Part shown: in pieces, positions 1 to 9,112 of the stretch
How positions within the stretch are numbered: position 1 is the stretch's first letter
How the letters are laid out: the number at the start of each line of letters is the position of its first letter
From: Irineochytrium annulatum
Lineage: Eukaryota > Chytridiomycota > Chytridiomycetes > Chytridiales > Chytridiaceae
Assembly: GCA_027600665.1 (NCBI GenBank)
Contig: JADGJL010000152.1
Location: forward strand, 1 to 36,802
DNA: 36,802 bases
Direction: 5' to 3'
Notes under the pieces: generated by a model
Database searches by the model: none
Seen by the model: the letters and a program-made list of their open reading frames with translations, nothing else
Told to the model about the DNA's origin: nothing
Program-made: the position numbers and the translations under genes

Positions 1-618
1 GGTCCTCACTGGCCCGAACCCCCCGCCCACCGCAAAAGCCTTCAGCCTACCCGAGATCCCAGTTTAACCTCCTCGAAGCCGGAGAGCAAAACAGAGCTTG
101 CACGTTTGGAAAAGCCCATTGAAACCCGCCACCCTATCGCTCTTGAACGGGGTACACCTTTAGCTCGGAAGACACGGCGTTGCAGATTGGACGGGGATCG
201 TGTGTAGCTGCTCCCGTCCGTTTTCTTCCCGCGGATCAAGGAAGGCGCTAAGGACGATCAAGGCAGGAGATACATGTTTGGGATCAAACGGTGAGCGGAG
301 TCGAGCAATGGGGGAGTGAGAGAGCGAGCGGACACAGAGGGCCCAGCAGGAATATGGGGAAGCATGATGAGCTGACGACGGGCGTGATTGCTGTGCGGGG
401 GTCGGGGTGGGATCCAGGAATCATTGCATGCATAATACAACATTCTGGACAAAGGGAACGAAGCGACCCGAATGCTCCACGGTGGATATGACCTCTGCTC
501 TTCTTCTATCCCCTTTTAACGTTATTTGTCGTCATGGGTGACTGACGTTTTCTTCCCCTGTTCCCACAGCTGGTCCAAGAAATCATCTCCCTCAGGCTCC
601 ACGAGCAGCGTCAACAAC
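1..618. other. 5' flank of the F-box gene, no gene seen
   Basis: No reading frame here looks like a recognisable protein. Short open frames exist on both strands, but none has a domain, and their composition fits chance in GC-rich DNA. A pyrimidine-rich stretch ending in CCCACAG near 570 could be a splice acceptor of an untranslated 5' exon of the gene that starts at 619. That is an inference only. Confidence 0.4.
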
Positions 619-2465
619 ATGGCGGGTTTAAGCATGAAGTTAACCATCACGGACGCGATGAAGAACCAAGTCGATGCGGAGGAGGACAAATGTGTCAGTG
701 CAACCGATAGCGCGTTTGGGGTTGAGGAGATTGTGAGAGTCGGTGAGTTTTACGAAACAAAGAAGAGGGAATCAGAGGGCGGGGTGTGAAGAAGGATTGA
801 AATGGGATGAAGCATTTGGGACATTCGAGTGACGGGCGAGCTGCGATGCAAGAATCTTTTTGTTGTTGGATTATTTTTGAGTAGTTGGACGGGTGCGCAG
901 CGGGAAGCTACGAGTTTGATCATTCCGTTCGTCCCTCTGTTCCACCTACCGATCGTTGTTGACCCCTCCGACACTTGCCGCCGTTTCTGATCACAATTTT
1001 TTTCCCCTCATCAAAAACAGATTTCATATCGGAGTTACCATATGAAGTCGCCGTCCAGATCTTCGTGTTCGTGGAGGACCTCTTCATGTTCGTGGTCATC
1101 CCCTGCGTCTCAAAACGGTGGCGGGCCGTCGCGTCCGACAACGAAATCTGGCGCACCCTCTTCCTCCGGAGATGGAAGCGACTCGCGTCCAACGCCGTCC
1201 ACCCGCCACCGGACGCCATGCCCCTCACCCTCACCACCCCATCCCTCTCCGCACCACCAGCCTTCACGTCCACAACCGCCGCACCTGCCACCAACCCCGA
1301 GAACCCAAACTCCTCCTCCTTGTTCTCAAAGCTCAAGCTCTTCAGCTCCTCCTCCCCCTCCTCAGCAACTGACCTCGTTGCCTCTTCATCAGCCGACCCC
1401 ATGCAAATCGACCACCCCTCCTTCCCCTCCTCCCACAACAAAACGAACGACCGAGACTGGAAGCTTCTCTACCGCCAGCGCCTCATCATCCACCGCAACT
1501 GGCGCTCCGGCTCATGCACAACCGAGACCTTCTCAGGACACTCGGACGCCGTCTATTGTATCCAGTTCGACCCGCACCGCATCGTGTCCGGGTCGAGGGA
1601 CCGCAGCTTGAAGTTCTGGTCGATGGACGGCCTGCGGTGTCTGCGCACGCTGAAGGGGCACGATGGGTCCGTCCTTTGTCTGCAATACGATGGGAGGAGG
1701 GTCGTGACGGGGTCCAGCGACTCCAACATCATCGTCTGGGATTTCATCACGGGCGAGAAGTTGTTGAAGCTCACCGGCCACGCCGCCCCCGTCCTGGACG
1801 TCCGCTTCAGCGGGGACTGGATCGTCTCCTGCTCAAAGGACTGCACCATCAAGATCTGGCACCTCGAGACCGGTCAACTCCTCCGGACCCTCGAGGGCCA
1901 CCACGCCGCCGTCAACGCCGTCCACCTCCACGGCGGCCTCATCGCCTCCGCTTCGGGGGACTGCCTCGTCAAGCTCTGGTCCGCCGCCACGGGGGCCTTC
2001 GTCCGCGACTTTGTCGGCCACACCCGCGGGCTCGCGTGCGTCCAGTTCGACGGCGAGACCGTCGTGAGCGGGTCGAACGATCAGACCATCAAGGTCTGGA
2101 ACGCCCACACGGGGGAGTGCCTGAAGACCCTGTATGGCCACACCCAGCTGGTGCGGACGCTGTGCTTTGATGAGGAGAGGATCGTAAGCGGGAGCTATGA
2201 TCAGACGGTCAAGGTTTGGGATATCAAGACGGGGGAGATGCTGCATAGCTTTGAGGGCGTCCACAGCAGCTGGGTCTTCCACGTCCAGATGGATGCGTAT
2301 AGGATCGTGAGCGCCAGTCAGGTGTGTGTTTGGCTTTTGTTCTTTTTTTCGATGAGGCAGAGAATGGTTGTTTCTAATAATGGGTTTTGGTTTTTTTTAC
2401 AGGATCGGAAGATTGCCGTGTGGGATTTCAGCAAGGGGTGCGATATGCCGAAGGAGTTCCTGTAA
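619..2465 (+). CDS. F-box/WD40-repeat protein, beta-TrCP-like SCF substrate receptor
   Basis: The product is probably the substrate-binding subunit of an SCF (Skp1-cullin-F-box) ubiquitin ligase. Three exons (619-742, 1021-2321, 2403-2465) join in phase to give about 495 residues. The first intron runs from GTGAGT to AAAACAG and splits the Asp codon that opens the F-box. The F-box lies at about residues 42-95 (SELPYEVAVQIF, then CVSKRWRAVA, then IWRTLF). A Ser/Thr/Pro-rich linker follows. Seven WD40 repeats fill residues 210-490, each with GH near the start and a W-D or W-x ending. Repeat order and wording (CLQYDGRRVVTGSSDS, AVNAVHLHGGLIASASGD, ELVR-like TQLVRTLCFDEERIVSGSYD, and a last repeat ending IAVWDF) resemble beta-TrCP/FBXW1/Slimb more than Cdc4. 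The start at 619 is the first in-frame ATG; an upstream coding exon is not excluded. Confidence 0.9.
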
Positions 2466-3336
2466 CGAAGGGCGGCCGTCGGGGGGGTTAGGATTTGGAA
2501 AGTCGGTGTTGCACGTGAGAGGGCCCCACCTTGAAGGGAAGTTGCGGCCCGTTGTTGAGGCGCCGCGTGGCGGCGCTGGCTTGCCTTTGGCCAGACTTGT
2601 CGACCTTTATGCGTCGCGCATTTTCACGGGCGTGTGAGGTTGCTTTGTAGGGTGCCGATTCTTCCTCCCCTTTTTTTGTTTACATTCACCTTTTTTTGTC
2701 TCTCTCTATTACACATCCGTACCGGCTGTCCGCACTCCGCACGGCGATACCCCGTTGCTAATGCCGTGCGCATATGCGGGCCGGGTTGTTCCCTCTCCGT
2801 TGTTTTCACCCTTTTGCCCGCTATTTACTACGTAGTTCCATTGACATTGCACTTAAGCGCTAGATCATGTTATTTGTGGCCCTTCCCTTTTCTTTTGTTT
2901 AAATGCAGGCCCTGTGTCGGCCTTTTCGCTTACTTCCTCGTCTTGCTAGGTTTAAAGCGCGGAAAAGCTTGAGTTTTCGTCTTTTACTTTTTGTTTGAGT
3001 AGAGTACCTATTCTTCTATTGCGAAATTGCGCCAAGTCTCTTCTTCATTTTATTTTTTCTCTCAACCCGTGCAACGAAGGACAATGTGTAAGAGTTGCCG
3101 GCAGATGTTTTTTTTTGGGTGCCTACGCATGAGAAGGATCACACCACACCAACGCAGTCAGCAAATAAGCACTACATACTTCCGCTTCACGTCTACATGC
3201 CATCTTCTCCCTTCACCGATTACTTAAGAAATCGCAATAAATTTATGCATCTCTATTTTAATAGTTTTGAAACCAACTGATGGGGCACATATATTGATAA
3301 TGTATCTGCAATTTGGAAGGAGAGTACTATCAACGA
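2466..3336. other. Convergent intergenic region with 3' UTRs
   Basis: This gap lies between two convergent genes, the F-box gene (+) and ferredoxin reductase (-). It is rich in pyrimidine tracts and poly-T runs and becomes A+T-rich towards 3250. An AATAAA hexamer at 3236-3241 (+) could serve as a polyadenylation signal, though it is far from the F-box stop. No conserved protein was seen in any frame. Confidence 0.45.
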
Positions 3337-5041
3337 TCACTTGTCTAACACGTCCAACATTCCCCTTATCGACGTGATTTTCTCCCTCGGTTTCCCCAGC
3401 TTCTTGCCTGCCTCTACCTCCGCCTCGTCTATCCGTAGCCACTCGTCAAACGACACCCACCGCACGCCACCGTCCTTCAACAACCTTTCGACGCCCTCAA
3501 ACCCGTCTGCTCTATCGTGATTGCCAGCACGGCCTTCGACCATATCCTCCAGCATCGCTTCGGCCGTCTCGAACGCGTCGTACATCGTAGCCGCGACAAC
3601 GCCCACAGGTCCCCTCTTTACCCAACCAGATGCGTACAGCCGTCCCAGTGACGCGTCGCCGTCGCTTTCAGTCACCCGCCCCACAACATTAGGCACAACC
3701 CCGCGCCTCAAATCGAACGGTTCCCCCTCGGCCACTGGTGCGCCGACGTACCCGACGCTCCGTATCACGGCCTGACATCGCACGATCGACAGCTCCCCGG
3801 TCCCTACGGCCTTGTACTCCCTCGCCGGCGCCTCCGCACCCGCCGTAACGCCCGCGGCCGCAGGGTCCGGCGGCGCGCCATCCATCGCCGTCGGTGTCGC
3901 CTCCTCCAACTTGTTCCGCTCCACCACCAACCCGGTCACCCTGCCCTCCCGATCCATCTCAACCCCCTTGGGGCTCTCAAAGAACCTCAGACCCCACGCG
4001 CGCCCGTTCTCCTTCGTGTCCTTCCTCGGCGCCTTCACGCCAAACTGCTCAATCATATCCACGACCCTCTTCCTCGCCCTGGGCAATCCACCGTGCGTCA
4101 CGCTCTCATGCTTCAAATCCTCGCCGTTGCACTCAAACGCGCATGCACCCAGGTGCATCATCTCCCGCACCTCCTTGGCCGTGAAGCTGACCTGCCCCGG
4201 CCCGCGACGCCCGATCAACGCCACGCGACGCACCCTGCTGCCCGCCAGCGAAGCCAGCACGGGTTCGGGCGTGTCCGTCGTTCGCAGCGCGTCCACGTCC
4301 GTCAGGAGCATCCGCGCGAGATCCAGCGCGACGTTCCCCTGTCCCACTATGGCCACATCCTCCACGCTCGTTAAGTCGAACGGCGCGGAGCCGTACTGCG
4401 GTGCGTCCAACCCGGGCTGGCCGTTATACCAACCGACGAGCGATTTCGCAGGCGCGACGAGCCCGTCCTCCCCCGGTATGTTCAGGGCGCGCTCGGATGA
4501 CGCGCCGTGCGAGAGGACAATCTGGTCGTAGTGAGCGCGGAGGGAGCGGAGTGGAAAAGATCGCGAACCGAGCGTGACGTTGCCGACGAAGCGGAGGCGG
4601 GGGTCGAGGGCGGTCTTGTGGAAGGAGTGGGTGACGTTCTGCGGATATGCGTGTCATTTAAGCATTGCAGGAAACGGTGGAGGGGTGGACTTTAGGATGA
4701 GAAATCCCGGAGGGGCTCGTACCTTGGCCTCGGGGTGATCTGGTGCGATGCCGTATCTGATCAGGCCATAGGGGACGGGGAGGGCGTCGAAGAGGTCAAT
4801 GCGTAGGTCAACGTTGGTGGAGGTTGCGCGGCGGAGGAGGTGGGAGGCCGTGTAGAAGCCGGCTGGAGTGCGAGAACCGAGTATTTAGTCAAAACGGTCA
4901 AATCCGCCCCCACGCATCCCGTTGTTGCCCGGCGCCAGCAGTGATCAATATAACGCGATGGCTGCTTCCGGGATTGGAGAAGGTGAACTGACCTGGGCCG
5001 GCGCCGATGATGGCGACCTGGATGGGTCGTGACCTTTGCAT
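3337..5041 (-). CDS. FDXR: NADPH:adrenodoxin (ferredoxin) oxidoreductase, mitochondrial
   Basis: This flavoenzyme passes electrons from NADPH to mitochondrial ferredoxin for Fe-S cluster, haem A and related biosynthesis (yeast Arh1, animal FDXR). Three exons (5041-4993, 4862-4723, 4638-3337) join in phase to about 496 residues, normal for the family. The FAD-binding GAGPAG motif is at residues 14-19. PVPYGLIRYGIAPDHPEAKN follows, then IPGEDGLVAPAKSLVGWYNG. The NADPH-binding GQGNVALDLARMLL starts near residue 162, and the late FAD contact GWVKRGPVGVVAATM is near 397. The flavin motif begins almost at the initiator Met, so no clear mitochondrial presequence is visible. A short upstream exon opening MRLRESSDV could be added in phase, but only through a 33-nt intron ending in AAAAAAG. 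The gene is divergent from the NSRP1-like gene. Confidence 0.93.
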
Positions 5042-5349
5042 TCGCACTTTTTTGACAAACAAGAAACAGGACTACTGACCAACGTCGCTTGACTCCCGCA
5101 ACCTCATCGCGGCTTCATCACGGTCTCCCTTTATCGCGATCTCCCGGACCGCTCCGTGATCCGCGAGCACGACATTGTTCCTCACCGTCGCCGGGCGTCC
5201 ACGTCGAGGCCCCTGCCTCAGCGCGTTTTTAACCGCGCACAATCGCGGCAGCTACTCGGCCTCGCAACCCGAGCCTTGCGCCCAATTCCAACTCTGCGTC
5301 CCAGCCAGCGCATCTTTAAGTCTTCTTCACGGGTACAATCAGCAACAGG
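5042..5349. promoter_or_regulatory. Shared divergent promoter region (FDXR / NSRP1-like)
   Basis: Only 308 bp separate the start codons of two head-to-head genes, so both promoters and both 5' leaders must lie here or overlap. No TATA element stands out. The side facing NSRP1 is C- and CT-rich, as in many fungal housekeeping promoters. The regulatory role is inferred from position alone. Confidence 0.5.
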
Positions 5350-6639
5350 ATGGCCTCCAACGGCTCCCTCCGCAACGTCGCGGGCCCAAAGAAATTCGGC
5401 CTCATTATCCCCTCAAAGGCCAACGCCGCCAAAAAGCCCGGCGCCTCCTCCTCATCAGGAGGCGTCTCCTTCGCCCTCGGCATGCGTAAAGCTAACGCCG
5501 CCTTTTCCGCCCGGGACTCCGACGACGAAGATGCTGGAGCACCCGGCGGCGATGAACCCGTGGACACCATCTCGGCCTCCTCCGCCCCCAAGGGCGCCGC
5601 CAAACAAAGAGTGAACCGCGAGGTCGCGCTCGCGCAGAAGCACCAAAACAGCAACCGCAAGATCGAGCTCCTTCACCAGCAGGCTCTCGAGGAGGACCCC
5701 AACGTGTTCGATTACGACGCCTCCTACGACGCCATGAAGCTTGAGGAGGAGGCACGGCGGCGGAAGCGAGAGGTAGGGGAGGACGGCGAGGACAAGCGGA
5801 CGAGCAAGAAGCCAAAGTACGTCGAGGGGATCTTTAAAGCCGTGGTGGCGAGGAAGGTCTACCTTGAGCAGGCGGAGGAGAAGAAGGTACAGAGGGAGCG
5901 GGAGAAGGAGGGGGACGAGTTTGGGGACAAGGAGGCGTTTGTGACGGAGGCCTACAAGGAGAAGATGAGGGAGCTTAGGAGACTTGAGGAGGAGGAACGG
6001 ATTAGAGAGGAAAAGGAAAGGGCGAGCAGCGCGGACATGAGCGGGTTTTATAGACGGATGTTAGAGGAACGGGAGCGGACGTCGGAGATGAGCTTGAGTA
6101 AAGAGGAGATCGAGGCGCTGGCGGAGGAGAAACGTATCAGGGAGATGGAGGAGAAGAGGGAGAAGGAAGGAATATTGAGGGAGGCGCTAGAGAGCGGGCA
6201 GGTGAAGCTAAACGCGTCGGATGAAATCGTGGACAAGCGTGGGTTGCTGCGTGGCGGGTTGAACGTTTCGGGCGCGAAGAAAAGGGATTTGGAAAGGGAG
6301 CGCGAGGAGGAGGAGCGGGCGAAGCGGGAGTTTGAGAGGAAGCGGAGGGAGGAGGAGGAGAAGGAGCGGGAGAGGAGAAGGGAGGAGCAGGAGCGGAGGA
6401 AGGCAAAGGAGGCCGCGGCGAGGAGGTTGGTCGCCGAGGCCGTGAGGCAGGACGAGGAAGAGAGGGAGAGGAAGAAGATGGAAGAGGAGGAGAGGTTGAA
6501 GGAGTTGGCGAAGCTCATGCAGAAGAAGGCGTCGGAGGAGACGGTCAGCGACGCGAAGAGGAGGTACTTGGAGAGAAAGAAGAAGGAGGCGGAGGAGAAA
6601 AAGAAGAAGGGTGGAACAGAGGAATCGGACTCGGATTGA
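5350..6639 (+). CDS. NSRP1: NSRP1-like nuclear speckle splicing regulator (CCDC55 family)
   Basis: A single-exon gene of 429 residues. It matches the conserved N-terminal domain of nuclear speckle splicing regulatory protein 1 (CCDC55, DUF2040), an RNA-associated factor that influences splice-site choice in animals. Family landmarks in order: N-terminal FGLIIPSK; ALEEDPNVFDYDASYDAMK (about 113-131); KKPKYVEGIFKAVVARK (about 153-169); KVQREREKEGDEFGDKEAFV (about 179-198); and DMSGFYRRMLEERE (about 229-242). The C-terminal half is a long, highly charged Glu/Arg/Lys helix or coiled coil, and it ends in an acidic ESDSD tail. The ATG at 5350 is the first in frame and precedes the conserved N-terminal motif. 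Nuclear location is known for the animal protein and inferred here. Confidence 0.9.
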   Translation: MASNGSLRNVAGPKKFGLIIPSKANAAKKPGASSSSGGVSFALGMRKANAAFSARDSDDEDAGAPGGDEPVDTISASSAPKGAAKQRVNREVALAQKHQNSNRKIELLHQQALEEDPNVFDYDASYDAMKLEEEARRRKREVGEDGEDKRTSKKPKYVEGIFKAVVARKVYLEQAEEKKVQREREKEGDEFGDKEAFVTEAYKEKMRELRRLEEEERIREEKERASSADMSGFYRRMLEERERTSEMSLSKEEIEALAEEKRIREMEEKREKEGILREALESGQVKLNASDEIVDKRGLLRGGLNVSGAKKRDLEREREEEERAKREFERKRREEEEKERERRREEQERRKAKEAAARRLVAEAVRQDEEERERKKMEEEERLKELAKLMQKKASEETVSDAKRRYLERKKKEAEEKKKKGGTEESDSD

Positions 6640-8707
6640 TGGTAGCTAAAGAAAGCGAATTGCGTAGCTTAATACATGTGTAGTGTGTTTTGTTGTAGAG
6701 GATGCCCGTTGGCCGCTCGGTGCAGCTTGCGGCCTTCCACACGGAAGTTATCCTCATATCACCACACGACCAAAGCGGACTGGATATACTTGGTGGCCTC
6801 GCAGTACATGCGCTTTCCAAAGGATTATTTACTCCCAGAAAGATAAAAGGCCTGATTATGGGGGATGGGAGGGTAATGTCGTCGTCGCTCAGTCAACTTA
6901 TGGCATCCGCGAACTCAAGGCACCCGCTCCCCCCACCTCCGCACCTCCCCCCCAAAAAAAGGAGTTTGAACAGATGAATAAAACTATTGAGCGCGACGCC
7001 GGTATACGGAATTGGTGTTAGTGTCGTGCTTCGCGTCATTCGTTTTCAGGGCTTGTCCGCCTACTCACCGTAGACTTTTTCGGTCGCCCTTGTCTACATC
7101 TGCCGTCACTCGGCAATAACAATCAAGAACGTTCACATGAAGTTTTTGAACCCGGGTTTATTTCGAAGTCAATACAATCGCGCTTTCGGGAAAAAATAAC
7201 AGAGCGTTGAGGAGTATGTATAGGGGATAGTATATACAAGAGATACCTACGGCGTTCGCTACACTAACAGGGGCAGAGGGGATTTTGTTTTCGCCTACGA
7301 GAGTACACGAGCTCCCGTTAACACAAGTGAGGAGTCCCACGAGGGAGAACACGAGCTCCCGCACAAAGGGGAGAACACGGGCTCCCACTAATCAACTAAG
7401 ATGGAGAACACGGGCTCCTTCGACCATATCACACAAAAGGTCCCACCAAAACCATATAAAAAGGGGAAACACGGGCCCCCGTCACGTCATACCGCTCGCT
7501 CGAACAATAACGGAAGAACTACAAAAAAAAAGATCCCAAGCACCGCCCAACCTAATGGGAGAACACGGGCTCCCGTCACGCTGCACCTGTACCCATCCAT
7601 CCCATAGCAACCCGGAAGATGCCTGCGCCCCAACCATCCCATCACGAACGAACGCGGGAGGACTTGAGCTCCCTCCGCCACACACGAGCCCCCCGACGCT
7701 GCCCTCCAAATCTCTCGCCCAAATCTTAACGGTTCTCGATTTATCGCGGGAATGGGGTATATCTCGAAAATGTGAGCCATTGGCGGCGTCACCCTGACTT
7801 GTGTGTAGTGGTCGTCGTCGCGATGTCATAAGGTCTCGCGTGTGGTGGGGCCCGCGTGGGGAGGCGCACGGCGCGCCGATCTCGGACCGGAACCTCGATC
7901 GCGGTCCGGTGCGCGACGTTGGCGTCCGCTAGAGGTGGGCGGATGTTGACGGGGTTGCGGGGAGAGTGAAGGATGAGGGCAGCAGATGCCCCGGTCGGCC
8001 GACGCGATGAGCGCCGGAGGGGAGAGAGGAAGAGGACGGACGCTGTGGCGATAAGGGGGACGGATGCGGGAGGTTTATATGGCGGTGATGCGGTTGGGGC
8101 CAAGCAGAGCACAAATCGAATCTCTATCGCGAAGAAAAAGAAGAAAAAGGGGCGTTGCTGTGAGATTTAAAAAAAATGAAAAAGGAGACGGATTTACGTT
8201 TGTGGCTGGGGTCGTTTTTGTTATTTCCGCGTCCACGAACCAGCGTCAAAGTCCTTCCAGGACCACCTACCTCACTCTGGCATGATCGGCGGGGTGATCG
8301 AAGGCGTGATTAGTTGAAGGAACGAAGCCGTGGCGCCATAGCTGCTGGCTGCTCTCATCCCGCTGGGACGAGCCGGTGTTCCTTGAAGGCAGCGATATTG
8401 CAGGATATTTCATCCAGGCGGTTCGAACCTCTGCGGCTGACCCGCTGATCGGGTGGCACGCATTGCGGTTCTTTCTTTGTTTTGTTGTTCCTGCATGCAC
8501 TGCTTCTGCGTATTCAGGCACTTAACGACACCAGCAACGAACCTGAGCATCTTCGCGTAGAGTCAAGTCTCGCTCTTAAGTCCGTCGCCCGGCCCGCATT
8601 CCCAACAGCAAGCGATCTTCCCACGCATCCCATCCTCGTCTGCGTTCCTCGTCTCGATTCTTGATCTGCCCGTCTCGCCCTTCCCTTCCTCGACACACTT
8701 ACACGCG
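6640..8707. other. Gene-poor region containing a hairpin-repeat cluster
   Basis: Two kilobases without a convincing gene. The first part (6640-7150) is the 3' flank of the NSRP1-like gene. From 7299 to 7675 there is a cluster of degenerate palindromic repeats, listed separately. From 7800 to 8480 both strands have short GC-rich open frames with no recognisable content, plus A-rich runs at about 8134-8155 and 8168-8185. From 8500 to 8707 the sequence is pyrimidine-rich and probably forms the promoter and leader of the next gene. Confidence 0.4.
7299..7675. repeat. Cluster of seven diverged hairpin repeats, core GGGAGAACACGGGCTCCC
   Basis: An 18-base core, GGGAGAACACGGGCTCCC, recurs in diverged form at about 7299-7317, 7343-7361, 7369-7387, 7402-7420, 7463-7482, 7557-7580 and 7656-7675. 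The ends (GGGAG and CTCCC) are complementary, so each copy can fold as a 5-6 bp stem with a loop reading AACACGGG. Copies 5 and 6 also share the trailing GTCACG. Some changes look compensatory: copy 5 has GGGG opposite CCCC. Spacing is irregular (about 26-100 bp), so this is neither a simple tandem repeat nor a CRISPR array. I saw no further copy elsewhere in the window. The function is unknown. Confidence 0.75.
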
Positions 8708-9112
8708 ATGACCCGCACCCGCCGCGACCCCAAGACGCTCTCCCCTCACGCACCGTCGCACGATCACCACCTCCAGCGCCATGGCATGGGCCCACACGGG
8801 CTGATGGATGTACGCGCCCCGCTGAAGAAGCACGGGCTTGGCAGGTTCAACTGGGGCGACGCCAAGGAAGTCTACGATGACGGGGACCTCATGGTCGAGG
8901 AGATGGAGGAGATGGAGGGATCCAGCAGGGAGGATGACTGGGGGTTCGTCTGGGGGAAGAAGGAGCAGGAGGGCGGTGGGATGAGGGGAAGGACGGAGAC
9001 GGGCGAGTCGTTGGGGTCCGCTTCTTCGACGGACTCGAACGCTGGGAACAAGATTCAGGTCATGGAGGAGGGCGCATTTAAGGCGAGGAGGGCGAGCTTG
9101 TCGACCCATTAG
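8708..9112 (+). CDS. Small hydrophilic protein, HABP4/SERBP1-Stf2-like
   Basis: A single-exon gene of 134 residues, very hydrophilic and probably largely disordered. Its N-terminal half reads MTRTRRDPKTLSPHAPSHDH, then HGMGPHGLMDVRAPLKKHG, then GLGRFNWGDAKEVYDDGDL. The KK-x-G-x-G-x-x-NWG-(D)-x-x-E-x-x-DD pattern and the MTRT start are typical of the fungal branch of the hyaluronan/mRNA-binding family (HABP4/SERBP1), which includes yeast Stf2. Those proteins are small abundant factors linked to ATP-synthase inhibitor stabilisation, ribosomes and desiccation tolerance. The C-terminal half is acidic, then Ser/Thr-rich. Upstream is a CT-rich leader typical of a well-expressed fungal gene. Family assignment is by motif only; the role is inferred. 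Confidence 0.6.
   Translation: MTRTRRDPKTLSPHAPSHDHHLQRHGMGPHGLMDVRAPLKKHGLGRFNWGDAKEVYDDGDLMVEEMEEMEGSSREDDWGFVWGKKEQEGGGMRGRTETGESLGSASSTDSNAGNKIQVMEEGAFKARRASLSTH

Noticed and set aside
1514..2282. Long open frames overlapping the WD40 exon in other frames and on the opposite strand
   Set aside because: Shadows of a strongly biased GC-rich exon; only the annotated frame contains WD40 repeats.
6720..6830. Minus-strand peptide MYCEATKYIQSALVVW ending in a stop
   Set aside because: Protein-like but only 16 residues, with an in-frame stop just upstream and no good acceptor to link it to another exon.
7299..7675. CRISPR array
   Set aside because: The repeats are palindromic but diverged, unevenly spaced and in eukaryotic DNA; there are no unique spacers of constant length.
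7158..7792. Open frames on both strands with recurring G-A-R-V-L-P or R-T-R-A-P peptides
   Set aside because: The recurrence comes from the hairpin repeats read in frame. The frames break at stops, have no domain and change phase between copies.
8425..8450. GGTTCGAACC, resembling a tRNA T-loop
   Set aside because: The flanking bases do not form a T-stem on either strand, and no acceptor or anticodon arm fits around it.
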